Of a stretch of DNA of 64,000 nucleotides, positions 56,051 through 64,000 are shown one piece after another. The notes below the pieces were generated by a model, which saw only the letters and a program-made list of their open reading frames with translations, ran no database searches and was not told the DNA's origin. Source of the DNA: Candidatus Magnetocorallium paracelense (lineage in GTDB: Bacteria > Nitrospirota > Thermodesulfovibrionia > Thermodesulfovibrionales > Magnetobacteriaceae); assembly GCA_029001845.1 (NCBI GenBank), contig JAREWP010000061.1, positions 1 through 64,000 of the forward strand, read 5' to 3'. The position numbers were made by a program, and so were the translations under genes. How positions within the stretch are numbered: position 1 is the stretch's first letter; each line of letters starts with the position of its first letter.

Positions 56051-57835
56051 TATTGTCATTTTAAATTCCAATGTGTTATATTTCTAAGCTTTCTTTATTG
56101 TATTAAAACAGAAAAATCGTTTTATAGAAACGACACGGCATTGAAAAAGAAAAAATATACATTCAGCAGGGAACGTCTAAGGGACATATCTTGGGAAATA
56201 GGGCATAAATATCCTCTTCCTCTTACCGGTAATTATATAGATATCAACTTTATACATCCAAGACTGGCCTTCCTTCACTGGCATGTGAGTAATGAATCCC
56301 TGCACTTGTTAAGGGAACAACGTAACGAGATCAGGCACGGTGCTCTGGCTGTTCGCTTATACGACGTCACCGATTTGATCTTTAACGGCTTCAACGCGCA
56401 CTCCCACACCGATATTGATGTAAACGGAGAAACCGGGAATTACTACTTTCAAATCGGACGCCTTTCACGAAATTATCTCGCAGAAATAGGAATCAGAGCG
56501 ACTGACGGCTCTTACAACTACCTTGCCAGATCTGAAACCAGGTACTTTGACAGCGACAGACCGACAGGAAATTTTAACGTAAAAGGAATGTTTGCAGGAG
56601 GTGCTTTAAAAAGAAATTTCTCTATTGAAAACATATTCGACGCCCCCATATATGAAAAGATGAATCGAAAGCTGGCGGACACAGGCAGGCACGAAGCTCT
56701 GTCCGTGGCAACGATCCTGCCGGACATGAGCGGCGAAAACAGAGAGACTCCCCTGTCCGTTTTAATCATGAAGGTTTCAAAGACCATAGCGAATATCGGA
56801 GGTGCAATGCAGTTATTCCGACATTCCGTCGGAACAGGGCCGACCGAAACTCTGACAGACAGGGTGAAGGCCATGTCAGGGGAAATAGAGAAATCTTTGA
56901 TCAGGGAACATAAAAAGAGGGGATTTCACATAATTCACTGTCACGAATGGTATGCTCTGCCATCTGCTATGGAAACTGCCGGGGCTATAAAAGTCCCTGT
57001 TGTATTATCTCTTCACTCGACAGAACATGAACGCTCCCATGGCAATGTATCGACTCCTCTGTCCCATGCCATTTGTGATATTGAAGGAAATGGTGTGAAA
57101 AAGGCCGATCTCATCGTTGTGCCACACTCTTATACCAGGCAGCAGGTAATCAATTTTTACGGCGCCGACGGGGAAAAAGTTGTAATTGTACCGGATATTT
57201 TTGAAGAGAAACCCCTCGATTCCCTTCAAAACACCTCAGAGACAAAAGCCGCTTTCGGCTTAAACGGCGATGCGCCGCTCGCCCTGTTTGCAGGCGAGAT
57301 ATCGCATATATCGGGCGCCGATCTCCTGATGGAGTCCATACCTACTGTTTGCAGCAACAATTCGGATGTTCAGTTTCTATTTGTCGGTGACGGCCCTTTA
57401 AAGGGAGAGCTTGAGGGCCGGGCATGGCACGGCGGCCTTGGTCACAGATGTAAATTCACGGGCGAAATCTCCGGTGATGCCTTTGAATCGATACTTCTCG
57501 CTTCGGATTTTGTAATCATCCCTGCAAGAACCTGGCAGGACGACGGTCTTGCTCAGATGGCCATCGATCGCGGCAAACCGGTGCTTACCACACATCAGGC
57601 AGGAATTAACTGTATATCTCACGGAGAGACTGGTATTGTCACATACGACAATCCCGGCTCTATCGTATGGGGCGTACAGGAAATGCTTTCCAATCCATTA
57701 GAGGGAAACATGCTCAAAGTCGCGGCCAGAAAAAAAAGCGAGCAGATACCGTCAATAGAGACGATCGCCGCGCAATACTATATGTATTATGAAATTGCGA
57801 TCAGGAGCTCGAAAAAGGGAGGAACCAATGCCTAA
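56042..57835 (+). CDS. DUF4912-glycosyltransferase (GT4) fusion protein
   Basis: Up to 597 residues. After a non-conserved start, a DUF4912-like region (about 50-185, ISWEIGHKYPLPLTGNYIDI then PRLAFLHWHVSNE) is followed by a GT4-type glycosyltransferase (about 215-590). The latter has IIHCHEWYALPSA, VPVVLSLHSTEH, IVVPHSYTRQQVINFYG, LFAGEISHISGADLLMESIP and the nucleotide site DFVIIPARTWQDDGLAQMAI. The role is probably alpha-glucan synthesis, since the GH57 branching enzyme gene overlaps its end. The start is doubtful: ATG 56042 lies in a repeat end without an RBS, and TTG 56141 is an alternative. Confidence 0.85.
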   Translation: MTLYCHFKFQCVIFLSFLYCIKTEKSFYRNDTALKKKKYTFSRERLRDISWEIGHKYPLPLTGNYIDINFIHPRLAFLHWHVSNESLHLLREQRNEIRHGALAVRLYDVTDLIFNGFNAHSHTDIDVNGETGNYYFQIGRLSRNYLAEIGIRATDGSYNYLARSETRYFDSDRPTGNFNVKGMFAGGALKRNFSIENIFDAPIYEKMNRKLADTGRHEALSVATILPDMSGENRETPLSVLIMKVSKTIANIGGAMQLFRHSVGTGPTETLTDRVKAMSGEIEKSLIREHKKRGFHIIHCHEWYALPSAMETAGAIKVPVVLSLHSTEHERSHGNVSTPLSHAICDIEGNGVKKADLIVVPHSYTRQQVINFYGADGEKVVIVPDIFEEKPLDSLQNTSETKAAFGLNGDAPLALFAGEISHISGADLLMESIPTVCSNNSDVQFLFVGDGPLKGELEGRAWHGGLGHRCKFTGEISGDAFESILLASDFVIIPARTWQDDGLAQMAIDRGKPVLTTHQAGINCISHGETGIVTYDNPGSIVWGVQEMLSNPLEGNMLKVAARKKSEQIPSIETIAAQYYMYYEIAIRSSKKGGTNA

Positions 57836-59423
57836 GGGGTATCTCGCTTTTATTCTGCACGCCCATCTGCCTTTTGTTCGCCATCCCGAGCATGACTCTT
57901 TTCTGGAAGAGAGATGGCTCTATGAGGCCATTACCGAGACATATATACCACTGATCAAAGCGGCAGATAAACTTATTGCCGAAGACGTGCCATTTAAGCT
58001 GACAATTTCCATCTCACCAAGCCTTTTGGTCATGCTGGAAGATAAGCTTCTTACCGAGCGTTACATCGCTCATCTGTCCAAACTTATCGAATTAACCGAC
58101 AAAGAGCTGGACAGAACCATGCACGATCCTCACTTTCACTATCTGGCCGGCATGTACAAACAGCTCTTTACCGAAGCAATGGACATCTTCGTTAATCGCT
58201 GTAACGGCAGGTTATCTTCACTGTTCGGATTATTGCATAAAAGCAGCAAAGTCGAGCTGATTACCACAACCGCCACGCACGCCGTCATGCCGCTCTTTTC
58301 TTCTCAACCTTCTGCTCTGAAAGCGCAATTGAAAACCGGCCTGGAGTATTTCGAAGATGTTTTCGGCTTCAGACCACAAGGTTTATGGCTCCCTGAATGC
58401 GGATACTGCCCCGGACTGGAGGAATTTCTGAACAATGAGGGAATAAAATACTTTTTTCTTGAATCCCATGGCCTGGAAAATGCCGGAACAACACCTTTTT
58501 ATAGTGTTTATACGCCTCTTTACACACCTTCCGGAGTCGCTGCTTTCGGCCGTGACAGGGGCAGTACAAAAGAGGTCTGGTCCGCTCAGGAAGGTTTTCC
58601 AGGAGATCCCGATTACAGAGAATTCTACAGAGATATCGGTCACGATCTGGATTTCGAATATGTAAAACCCTATATTGCCGACAACATACGGGCCGATACG
58701 GGAATCAAGTATTACCGAATTACGGGCCCCACTGCCTGGAAAGAACCTTATTACCCTGACAGGGCCAAAGAAAAGGCGGCTCTCCATGCCGGCGATTTTC
58801 TCCATAAAAGGGCTTCCCATATCGAACACCTCGATTCCGTAATGTCTACTTCGCCTGTCATCGTGGCGCCCTTTGATGCGGAGCTGTTCGGTCACTGGTG
58901 GTTTGAAGGCCCGCAGTGGCTGGATTTTGTAATCAGAAAAGCAGCCTTTGATCAGGATAGTCTGGAACTGATTACACTATCGGAATATCTCGACCGTCAC
59001 CCAGTTCATCAGGCAAGCGTTCCGAGCACCTCTACCTGGGGGCATATGGGGTATTTTGAAACCTGGTTAAACGACAAAACAGACTATATTTATCCCCAAC
59101 TTCGGGAGTGCTGCCATCGCATGGAAGAGTTGGCCCTGAAATTCGGTACAGGAAAGGTCTCCGCCCTGAAACGGAGGGTGCTGAACCAGTGCGTAAGAGA
59201 GCTTCTCCTCGCCCAGAGCTCGGACTGGCCTTTTATAATCTACAACGCCACGGCAGCCGAGTATGCGGACAGAAGGGCAAGAGATCATATCGCCAGGTTT
59301 CATTATCTGGCGGAAGCGCTTGATTCCGATTCAATAAACGAAGAATACCTCGCCGCCATCGAAGAGATGGATAATATATTTCCTAAAGCAGACTATAAAC
59401 ACTTCCTCGATAAATCCGACTAA
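57828..59423 (+). CDS. GH57-family 1,4-alpha-glucan branching enzyme (DUF1957-type)
   Basis: A 531-residue enzyme from the ATG at 57828 (MPKGYLAFILHAHLPFVRHP), which has a GGGAGGAACC site and overlaps the GT stop by eight bases; the frame is open to 57789. GH57 motifs: HAHLPFVRHPE (motif 1), the nucleophile Glu in GLWLPECGYCPG (about 190) and the acid Asp in VAPFDAELFGHWWFEGP (about 345). A helical C-terminal domain completes it. It makes alpha-1,6 branches in glycogen-like glucan and pairs with the upstream glycosyltransferase. Confidence 0.92.
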   Translation: MPKGYLAFILHAHLPFVRHPEHDSFLEERWLYEAITETYIPLIKAADKLIAEDVPFKLTISISPSLLVMLEDKLLTERYIAHLSKLIELTDKELDRTMHDPHFHYLAGMYKQLFTEAMDIFVNRCNGRLSSLFGLLHKSSKVELITTTATHAVMPLFSSQPSALKAQLKTGLEYFEDVFGFRPQGLWLPECGYCPGLEEFLNNEGIKYFFLESHGLENAGTTPFYSVYTPLYTPSGVAAFGRDRGSTKEVWSAQEGFPGDPDYREFYRDIGHDLDFEYVKPYIADNIRADTGIKYYRITGPTAWKEPYYPDRAKEKAALHAGDFLHKRASHIEHLDSVMSTSPVIVAPFDAELFGHWWFEGPQWLDFVIRKAAFDQDSLELITLSEYLDRHPVHQASVPSTSTWGHMGYFETWLNDKTDYIYPQLRECCHRMEELALKFGTGKVSALKRRVLNQCVRELLLAQSSDWPFIIYNATAAEYADRRARDHIARFHYLAEALDSDSINEEYLAAIEEMDNIFPKADYKHFLDKSD

Positions 59424-59455
59424 TCCATAGAGGCTACAAACCTGCCTCCCCCCGA

Positions 59456-59472
59456 GATGTTAAGTTAACATC
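59456..59472. repeat. Perfect short inverted repeat between convergent genes
   Basis: GATGTTAA-G-TTAACATC lies in the 94-base gap between the branching enzyme and the convergent NifA-like gene. It lacks a T-tract and the loop is a single base, so it is more likely a protein-binding site than a terminator. Confidence 0.35.
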
Positions 59473-59517
59473 CTACGGACGGGCGCTGATTTAATGTATC
59501 GGCTTTTCTTTCCTTAA

Positions 59518-61029
59518 CTATGACGCTATCTGTTTCACGATCCCGTACTTTTTTATTTTATAACCAATTTGTCTTGGAGTCAGACCCAGGAGTCTGGCGG
59601 CCTTTGCATGTACCCAATCTGTTTTTTCCAGTGCCGCAATTATATTTTCCCTCTCCGTATCTTCAATATAACCTGTCAGAGAGCCCTTTTTAAACGATTC
59701 CTTAAGTATCGGATTGACCGGAAGATCGGCAAGAGAGATTGTCGACCCCTTAGACATAACAACGAGTCTCTCCATGGTGTTTTCCAGTTCCCGTACATTT
59801 CCGGGCCAGTGATACTCCATCAGTTTTTTCAACACTGTTGTCGATATATCCACTCTTTTGGCATTTTCTTCATTGTATTTTTTTAAAAAGAACTCGGCAA
59901 GCTCAGGGATATCGTCCTTTCTGTCTCGCAACGGAGGAAGCACCAAAGGCACGACATTGAGTCTGTAATAGAGATCCTCTCTAAATGTATTGACAGACAG
60001 AAGGGCCTCGAGATCTCTTGACGTTGCCGCAATGATCCGTATATCCACTTTTATTGTTTTTTCTCCGCCCACTCTCTCCAGTTCCCTCTCCTGAAGAATT
60101 CTTAACACTTTGGCTTGCAGCCCGATTGGGAGATCCCCTATTTCATCGAGAAAAATACTGCCTTTGTCAGCCAGTTCGAACCTGCCCCTTTTCGTGGCTA
60201 CCGCCCCGGTAAAAGCCCCTTTTTCATGACCAAAGAGCTCGGATTCGAGCAGCCCCTCCGGTACGGCGGCGCAGTTGAATTTAATAAATGCCTGCCTGGC
60301 CCTGGGGCCGGTGTAATGAATCGCCTTTGCCACAAGCTCTTTACCGGTGCCGCTTTCTCCGCGCAACAAAACAGTTGCCTTGGAAGGGGCGACTCTGTGT
60401 ACCGCTTCAAAGACCTCTAACATCCTGTCTGAGCTTCCGATTATATTTTCGACTCTGTATTTACCCTTCAGCTCTCTCTTTAACTCGTCTCGCTCGGAAA
60501 TTAACTCCTCCTTCTCCTGCTCAACCTGGCGATACAATTTCACAGTTTGGGAAATAAGAGTAGCAATAATTTTCAAAATTCTCAAATCCTCTTCAAAAGA
60601 GATGTTTTCCGAACTGAAAAGCCTGTCAACACTTAAAACCCCCAACACTTCGTTTCCATATTTTATTGGCACGCACAGAAAAGCGATGTTATCTTTACTA
60701 ATTCCTTTTCTTGCCCCTGTTTTGTTCAGAAAAAGGGGTTCCTTTCCAACATTGGGAATAACGACCGGATATCCTGACTTAGCGACCCGTCCAATAATGC
60801 CTTCTCCCAATTTATATTTACCCAATTTTATCTCACTTGCAGTCAGACCGTGAGCAGCCTTCATCTCAATCCCGCCATCCGCCTTTAAGGCAACGGTTCC
60901 TCTCTGCATATCGAGAAAGACGGACAGGGTTTTCATCACATTCTTTAATGTATTGTTCAAATCAAGAGAAGAGCCAAGTATTTTACTTACTTCATAGAGG
61001 GCTGTCAGTTCCAGTTTTTTTCTATCCAT
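59518..61029 (-). CDS. NifA-like sigma-54-dependent activator (GAF-AAA+-HTH)
   Basis: A 503-residue regulator. The N-terminal GAF domain (about 20-165) has LDMQRGTVALKADGGIEMKA and GEGIIGRVAKSGYPVVIPN. A coiled coil follows (EQEKEELISERDELKRELKG). The AAA+ domain has GESGTGKELVAKAIH, GAFTGA and LDEIGDL. The HTH is HAKAARLLGLTPRQIGYKIK, the NifA-type recognition helix. The oxygen-sensing interdomain Cys pair of many NifA proteins is not evident. No nif genes are in the window, so nitrogen fixation is not implied. Confidence 0.88.
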   Translation of the reverse strand: MDRKKLELTALYEVSKILGSSLDLNNTLKNVMKTLSVFLDMQRGTVALKADGGIEMKAAHGLTASEIKLGKYKLGEGIIGRVAKSGYPVVIPNVGKEPLFLNKTGARKGISKDNIAFLCVPIKYGNEVLGVLSVDRLFSSENISFEEDLRILKIIATLISQTVKLYRQVEQEKEELISERDELKRELKGKYRVENIIGSSDRMLEVFEAVHRVAPSKATVLLRGESGTGKELVAKAIHYTGPRARQAFIKFNCAAVPEGLLESELFGHEKGAFTGAVATKRGRFELADKGSIFLDEIGDLPIGLQAKVLRILQERELERVGGEKTIKVDIRIIAATSRDLEALLSVNTFREDLYYRLNVVPLVLPPLRDRKDDIPELAEFFLKKYNEENAKRVDISTTVLKKLMEYHWPGNVRELENTMERLVVMSKGSTISLADLPVNPILKESFKKGSLTGYIEDTERENIIAALEKTDWVHAKAARLLGLTPRQIGYKIKKYGIVKQIAS

Positions 61030-61117
61030 AACAAGATTCCAAAGGGTTCCTATTTTATATCAGGCTGCATCGAAAATAAAAGAGAATAAAATAAAACTCA
61101 ACAAGAATCCCGTATCA

Positions 61118-61249
61118 ATACCATTAACTTAAGGGGTGAAGGACCTTCCGACGGAAGCGGGTCATGTTTGAGAAGGCGCAGCGAATCGGAGCCTTCGAGT
61201 TTCGCCGCTGAAGGCGGATGGTGCTTTGCTCCTTAAGTTAATGACAGTG
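61118..61249. mobile_element. CTTAAGG element, copy 2 of 3
   Basis: About 131 bp, nearly identical to the copies at 55919 and 61780, with ends ACCATTAACTTAAGGGGTGA and, in reverse, CACTGTCATTAACTTAAGG. A few point differences (GCGAATCGGAG, TTTCGCCGCTG) show that it has drifted. Confidence 0.85.
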
Positions 61250-61779
61250 ATTTGTTTAATACAATGATGCGCATTCACTAAAGAGCATTTTAATTTTAAC
61301 CGATACGAAAATAGCGCTTTCACGGTATACTCGTATATAATAACTAAAAACAGTTTTACCTTCAACTGACCTCTAACCTCTGACCTCAGATCACAGTGAA
61401 CAGTTACGCTTTCTTAGATAATATTACTTTAAAATTATTGTACCATCCATTATGAATAATTAGTAAACTCTATGATTATTTATGATTTGACATGCGATCA
61501 AAGAGGGGAAAAAAAAAAGTCCATTTTGTCTGTACCTGGGACCACATTTTTTTAGCTTGTAAAAGGTGTTTAATTAATGCAAGAATATAGATAACTGTCG
61601 AGTGTTTAATCTTTTGACATGACGAAAACAAAAATTAAAATTTATGATCCTGTCGTCCACAGAACTATCCCGTTTGCTTACTTATGTTACTAAATTTAAT
61701 CCACGAAGTTCGGGATTTAATCCATAATCTACATGATTCCCTGTTGTTTGTTTATCCTGTAATCCTATCTGATAGTCGA
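61250..61779. other. Gene-free region with repeat debris
   Basis: No reading frame of interest. It holds an inverted half copy of the GTAACTGTTCAC element (61328-61407), a CCACGAAGTTCGGGATT remnant near 61699 and a lone TTTATCCTGTAATCCT word at 61751. The rest is unstructured AT-rich DNA. Confidence 0.6.
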
Positions 61780-61910
61780 TACCATTAACTTAAGGGGTGG
61801 AGCACCTTCCGACAGAAGAGGGTCATGTTTGAGAAGGCGCAGCGAAGCGGAGCCTTCGAGTTTAGCCGATGAAGGCGGAAGGTGCTTTGCTCCTTAAGTG
61901 AATGACAGTG
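61780..61910. mobile_element. CTTAAGG element, copy 3 of 3
   Basis: 131 bp, the same layout as the other two copies (ends ACCATTAACTTAAGGGGTGG and, in reverse, CACTGTCATTCACTTAAGG). It directly follows a remnant of the TTTATCCTGTAATCCT repeat. The following 61911-62043 stretch contains only the ribosome-binding site of the next gene and AT-rich sequence. Confidence 0.85.
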
Positions 61911-62043
61911 GGCTGATAGTTACAAATATTGTTACATTACTTTTTCATAAGCATACAAGCTGAAAGCTCTTCCTCTGTATAGTGGATTTAACATAGATAA
62001 CCTCACTATAAAGTGTGGTAACCTAATGCGCCGGGAGGCCTGG

Positions 62044-63009
62044 ATGAAAAAAAATTATTTCTTATTTTTCTTTGTTGTTATATCATTACTCTTTATCGGT
62101 ACCGTTGCCTACGGATTGGAAGAAGGGGATTGCCCGCCTTCAGAGTACAACTCTCATAAAAGCGTTCTTTTTGTGCCTTGTATAGTGATGAACGGAGACG
62201 AAGACGATATTTACAGGGCTGAACTAAAAGCTCCATTTAACATTGTAAGTCGCGGATTCGGAATGCCCGATTGCGAAGGCGGCTTTTCTTCTTACGAATC
62301 GTCTGGTATGTCATTACACATGCCCTGTGTAGTTGTAGACGGAAAGGAGTATATACAAAATGTAAACCTGGCCGGCCCTTTTAATCTACTTGACTATGGC
62401 CCTGTGGCAATGTGTGAAAATGAAACAGACGTTATGTGCGCAAACGGCAAGTGTGTAAGCGATCTCGACATGTGTGGAGATTCGGACGGAGATGATGACT
62501 GTGATGATCCGGAATTCGGTTGCAACGACAACGATGGAGACGATGACTGTGACGATCCTGAGTTTGGTTGCAATGATGATGACGATGGAGACGACTGTCC
62601 CTCTGACAAACCATTCATGTGCGATAACGGCAAATGTGAAAAAGACGAGTCCATGTGTAAAGATCATGGCGGCAAAGACGACTGCCCTTCCGACAAACCG
62701 TTCATGTGCAACAATGGCAAATGCGAAAAAGACGAGTCCATGTGTAAGGATCATGGTGATAAAGACGACTGCCCTTCCGACAAACCATTCATGTGCGACA
62801 ATGGCAAATGCGAAGCAGATGAGTCCATGTGCGGCGGCGACACAGGAGGTGGTGATACAGGCGGAGGCGACACAGGCGGCGGTGACACAGGAGGTGGTGA
62901 TACAGGCGGCGGCGACACAGGCGGCGGTGACACAGGCGGAGGCGACACAGGCGGAGGTGATACAGGCGGAGGCGACACAGGCGGCGGTGATACAGGCGGT
63001 GGAAGATAA
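62044..63009 (+). CDS. Secreted cysteine-rich acidic repeat protein with GGGDT tail
   Basis: A 321-residue protein from the ATG at 62044 (MKKNYFLFF), with a GGGAGG site; the frame is open to 62026. Signal peptide to about residue 24. A conserved N-terminal domain (about 25-125) has two related halves, each with a ...PC(I/V)V... strand and an AELKAPF/NLAGPF motif. Next come DDDCDDPEFGC repeats and three to four C-x7-C-x4-C-x6-C modules (LDL-receptor-A-like spacing). About eleven GGGDT repeats end the protein. It is probably extracellular or Ca-binding. Paralogue of the next gene. I do not recognise a named family. Confidence 0.75.
   Translation: MKKNYFLFFFVVISLLFIGTVAYGLEEGDCPPSEYNSHKSVLFVPCIVMNGDEDDIYRAELKAPFNIVSRGFGMPDCEGGFSSYESSGMSLHMPCVVVDGKEYIQNVNLAGPFNLLDYGPVAMCENETDVMCANGKCVSDLDMCGDSDGDDDCDDPEFGCNDNDGDDDCDDPEFGCNDDDDGDDCPSDKPFMCDNGKCEKDESMCKDHGGKDDCPSDKPFMCNNGKCEKDESMCKDHGDKDDCPSDKPFMCDNGKCEADESMCGGDTGGGDTGGGDTGGGDTGGGDTGGGDTGGGDTGGGDTGGGDTGGGDTGGGDTGGGR
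62833..63006. repeat. In-frame 15-bp tandem repeat encoding GGGDT
   Basis: About eleven copies of a GGCGGCGACACAGGA-like 15-base unit with third-position variation (GGT/GGC/GGA), encoding GGGDT. All changes are synonymous, so the protein repeat is held by selection or recent expansion. The opposite strand is open in several frames but encodes low-complexity sequence. Confidence 0.85.
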
Positions 63010-63152
63010 CAGTGGGCCTGAAGCAGAATGTTCAAAACTATAGATGTACATTAAGATTTGAGAGTTTTTAAAACTGCCCGAGCCTCAACCCGGGTTTTGG
63101 CGGATAAAACTTCACATATTATGTGAGGAAACCTATTAATCAGGAGGTATGG

Positions 63153-63839
63153 ATGAAGAAAAATTTATTAATCATCTTTTTGGTAACCCTTTCTTTCGTT
63201 TTTATCAATTCTGCGACCTATGGATTTGAGGGAGGCGGTTGTCCGCCGTCAGAGTACTTCAGTGGTGACGAAGTACTACATCTGCCCTGTGTTGCAGTAA
63301 ACGGTAACGAAATGAACAAGTATTGGGCGGAAGTCCATGTACCATTTTCAGACATTGAAGGTCTTGGTACGGAAGTTGATAACTGCATGGGCGGAACTTC
63401 CTTCTATGAAACTTCGTCAATGTTTTTAAAAATCCCCTGTCTTCTTATTGACGGTGTCGATTTTCTTGATGGCGTAAACCTGACGGGACCTTTTGAAGTT
63501 CTTGACAAGGGCCGTGTGGAAGACGATCACGGCGGAGGAGATCAGTGTCCACCTGACAGGCCCGTTAAGTGTGACAACGGCAGATGTGAAGCCGACGAAT
63601 CGATGTGCGGTGATACGGGCGGTGGAGACAAGTGTCCACCTGACAGACCCGTTAAATGTGACAACGGCAGATGTGAGGCTGACGAATCGATGTGCGGCGA
63701 TACAGGCGGCGGAGACCAGTGTCCTACAGACATGCCGGTTATGTGCGATGACGGTTCTTGCGTAAGTGACGCTTCAGAGTGTGCTACCGACGATACAGGC
63801 GGAGACGACAACTGCGATCCCGAATTTGGATGCACCTAA
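63153..63839 (+). CDS. Secreted cysteine-rich acidic repeat protein, paralogue
   Basis: A 228-residue protein from the ATG at 63153 (MKKNLLIIFLVTLSF), with a CAGGAGG site; the frame is open to 63123. Signal peptide to about residue 24. Its N-terminal domain matches that of the preceding gene (GGGCPPSEY, LPCVAVNGNE, CLLIDGVDFLDGVNLTGPF). Two C-x7-C-x4-C-x6-C modules joined by GDTGGGD follow, then a third module and a DPEFGCT end. The GGGDT tail is short here. It is a tandem duplicate of its neighbour with the repeats rearranged. Confidence 0.75.
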   Translation: MKKNLLIIFLVTLSFVFINSATYGFEGGGCPPSEYFSGDEVLHLPCVAVNGNEMNKYWAEVHVPFSDIEGLGTEVDNCMGGTSFYETSSMFLKIPCLLIDGVDFLDGVNLTGPFEVLDKGRVEDDHGGGDQCPPDRPVKCDNGRCEADESMCGDTGGGDKCPPDRPVKCDNGRCEADESMCGDTGGGDQCPTDMPVMCDDGSCVSDASECATDDTGGDDNCDPEFGCT

Positions 63840-63905
63840 GATAGTAACGTTTTCCGGTACAACGATCCGATAACCAGTTCTATTACACAATAGGATTTTA
63901 AAAGT

Positions 63906-63944
63906 AAGAGAGACACCCGACACAGAGGCGTCTCTCTTTTTTTT
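63906..63944 (+). terminator. Rho-independent terminator after the cysteine-rich pair
   Basis: AGAGAGAC (63907-63914) pairs with GTCTCTCT (63930-63937), followed by TTTTTTTTT. This is a clear hairpin plus T-tract about 70 bases after the second paralogue's stop. Confidence 0.8.
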
Positions 63945-64000
63945 ATTTTTTACAATCTAAGAAACTGCGCCAACCTCGATTTGACCAAAAACAGCAGTTC

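Noticed and set aside
59518-61029. NifA-like gene as evidence of a nitrogen-fixation island
   Set aside because: No nif, anf or vnf gene is in the window, and the GAF-AAA-HTH layout is shared by many non-nif activators.
61331-61440. Attachment site next to the CTTAAGG elements
   Set aside because: No integrase, tRNA end or direct repeat pair is present; the sequence is a half copy of a palindromic element.
62833-63006. 15-bp tandem repeats considered as a CRISPR array
   Set aside because: Units are contiguous without spacers and encode an in-frame GGGDT tail.
62386-63051. Long minus-strand open frame over the cysteine-rich gene (221 residues, Ala/Val-rich)
   Set aside because: It is the antisense of the repeat tract and has no ribosome-binding site. 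The plus strand has a signal peptide, an RBS and a paralogue.

Overview
The window comes from a Gram-negative bacterium with moderate to low GC. The evidence is an LptA/LptB/LptC outer-membrane LPS-transport set, a TonB-dependent receptor, RpoN with two sigma-54 activators, and several c-di-GMP proteins (GGDEF, HD-GYP, PilZ). rpoB and rpoC are separate genes. The mix (GH57 branching enzyme fused in an operon to a DUF4912 glycosyltransferase, a DUF2148 protein, YkgJ, RapZ beside HPF) is typical of deltaproteobacteria-like or Nitrospirota/Nitrospinota-like lineages. I cannot fix the phylum from sequence reading alone.

Layout. (1) 1-12373: the conserved translation/transcription block, tuf (3' part)-rpmG-tRNA-Trp-secE-nusG-rplK-rplA-[L10 leader]-rplJ-rplL-rpoB-rpoC. 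(2) 12391-23373: mixed genes. These are a DinB-like plus NRDE pair, a relic of a transposase joined to a RelE-like toxin fragment, a sensor kinase coupled to an rfbD-like reductase, an ethylbenzene-dehydrogenase-type heme-domain protein, fbp, a YkgJ protein, a secreted nuclease-fold protein, a DUF2148 protein and a TrkA-type potassium channel. (3) 23509-31152: a tight five-gene operon of TonB-dependent receptor, two orphan periplasmic binding proteins, hybrid histidine kinase and HD-GYP response regulator. It looks like a trans-envelope sensing system ending in c-di-GMP turnover. (4) 31199-34182: an aldehyde dehydrogenase overlapping an acetolactate-synthase-like ThDP enzyme. This pairing resembles the cyanobacterial 2-oxoglutarate decarboxylase/succinic semialdehyde dehydrogenase shunt. 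(5) 34270-35421: a scrap-yard of truncated genes, two group II intron pieces in opposite orientation and a palindromic element. (6) 35429-46724: M6 metalloprotease, HDOD-GAF protein, dynamin-like GTPase followed by an AAA/PD-(D/E)XK protein, UDP-glucose dehydrogenase, diguanylate cyclase. (7) 47125-55540, minus strand: lptC-lptA-lptB-rpoN-hpf-rapZ, preceded by a CNB-PilZ protein and an NtrB/NtrC-like pair. (8) 56042-61029: DUF4912-GT4 plus GH57 (alpha-glucan synthesis) and a NifA-like regulator. (9) 62044-63839: two paralogous secreted, cysteine-rich, acidic repeat proteins, one ending in a GGGDT-repeat tail.

The gaps between genes are full of short palindromic or MITE-like elements. I distinguish at least six families (TIRs such as AGCAGTCAGC, GTAACTACT and GTAACTGTTCAC; a 131-bp CTTAAGG element in three copies; AACGCAGAG and CCACGAAG palindromes), some nested in each other. 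No rRNA, CRISPR array or intact insertion sequence is visible.
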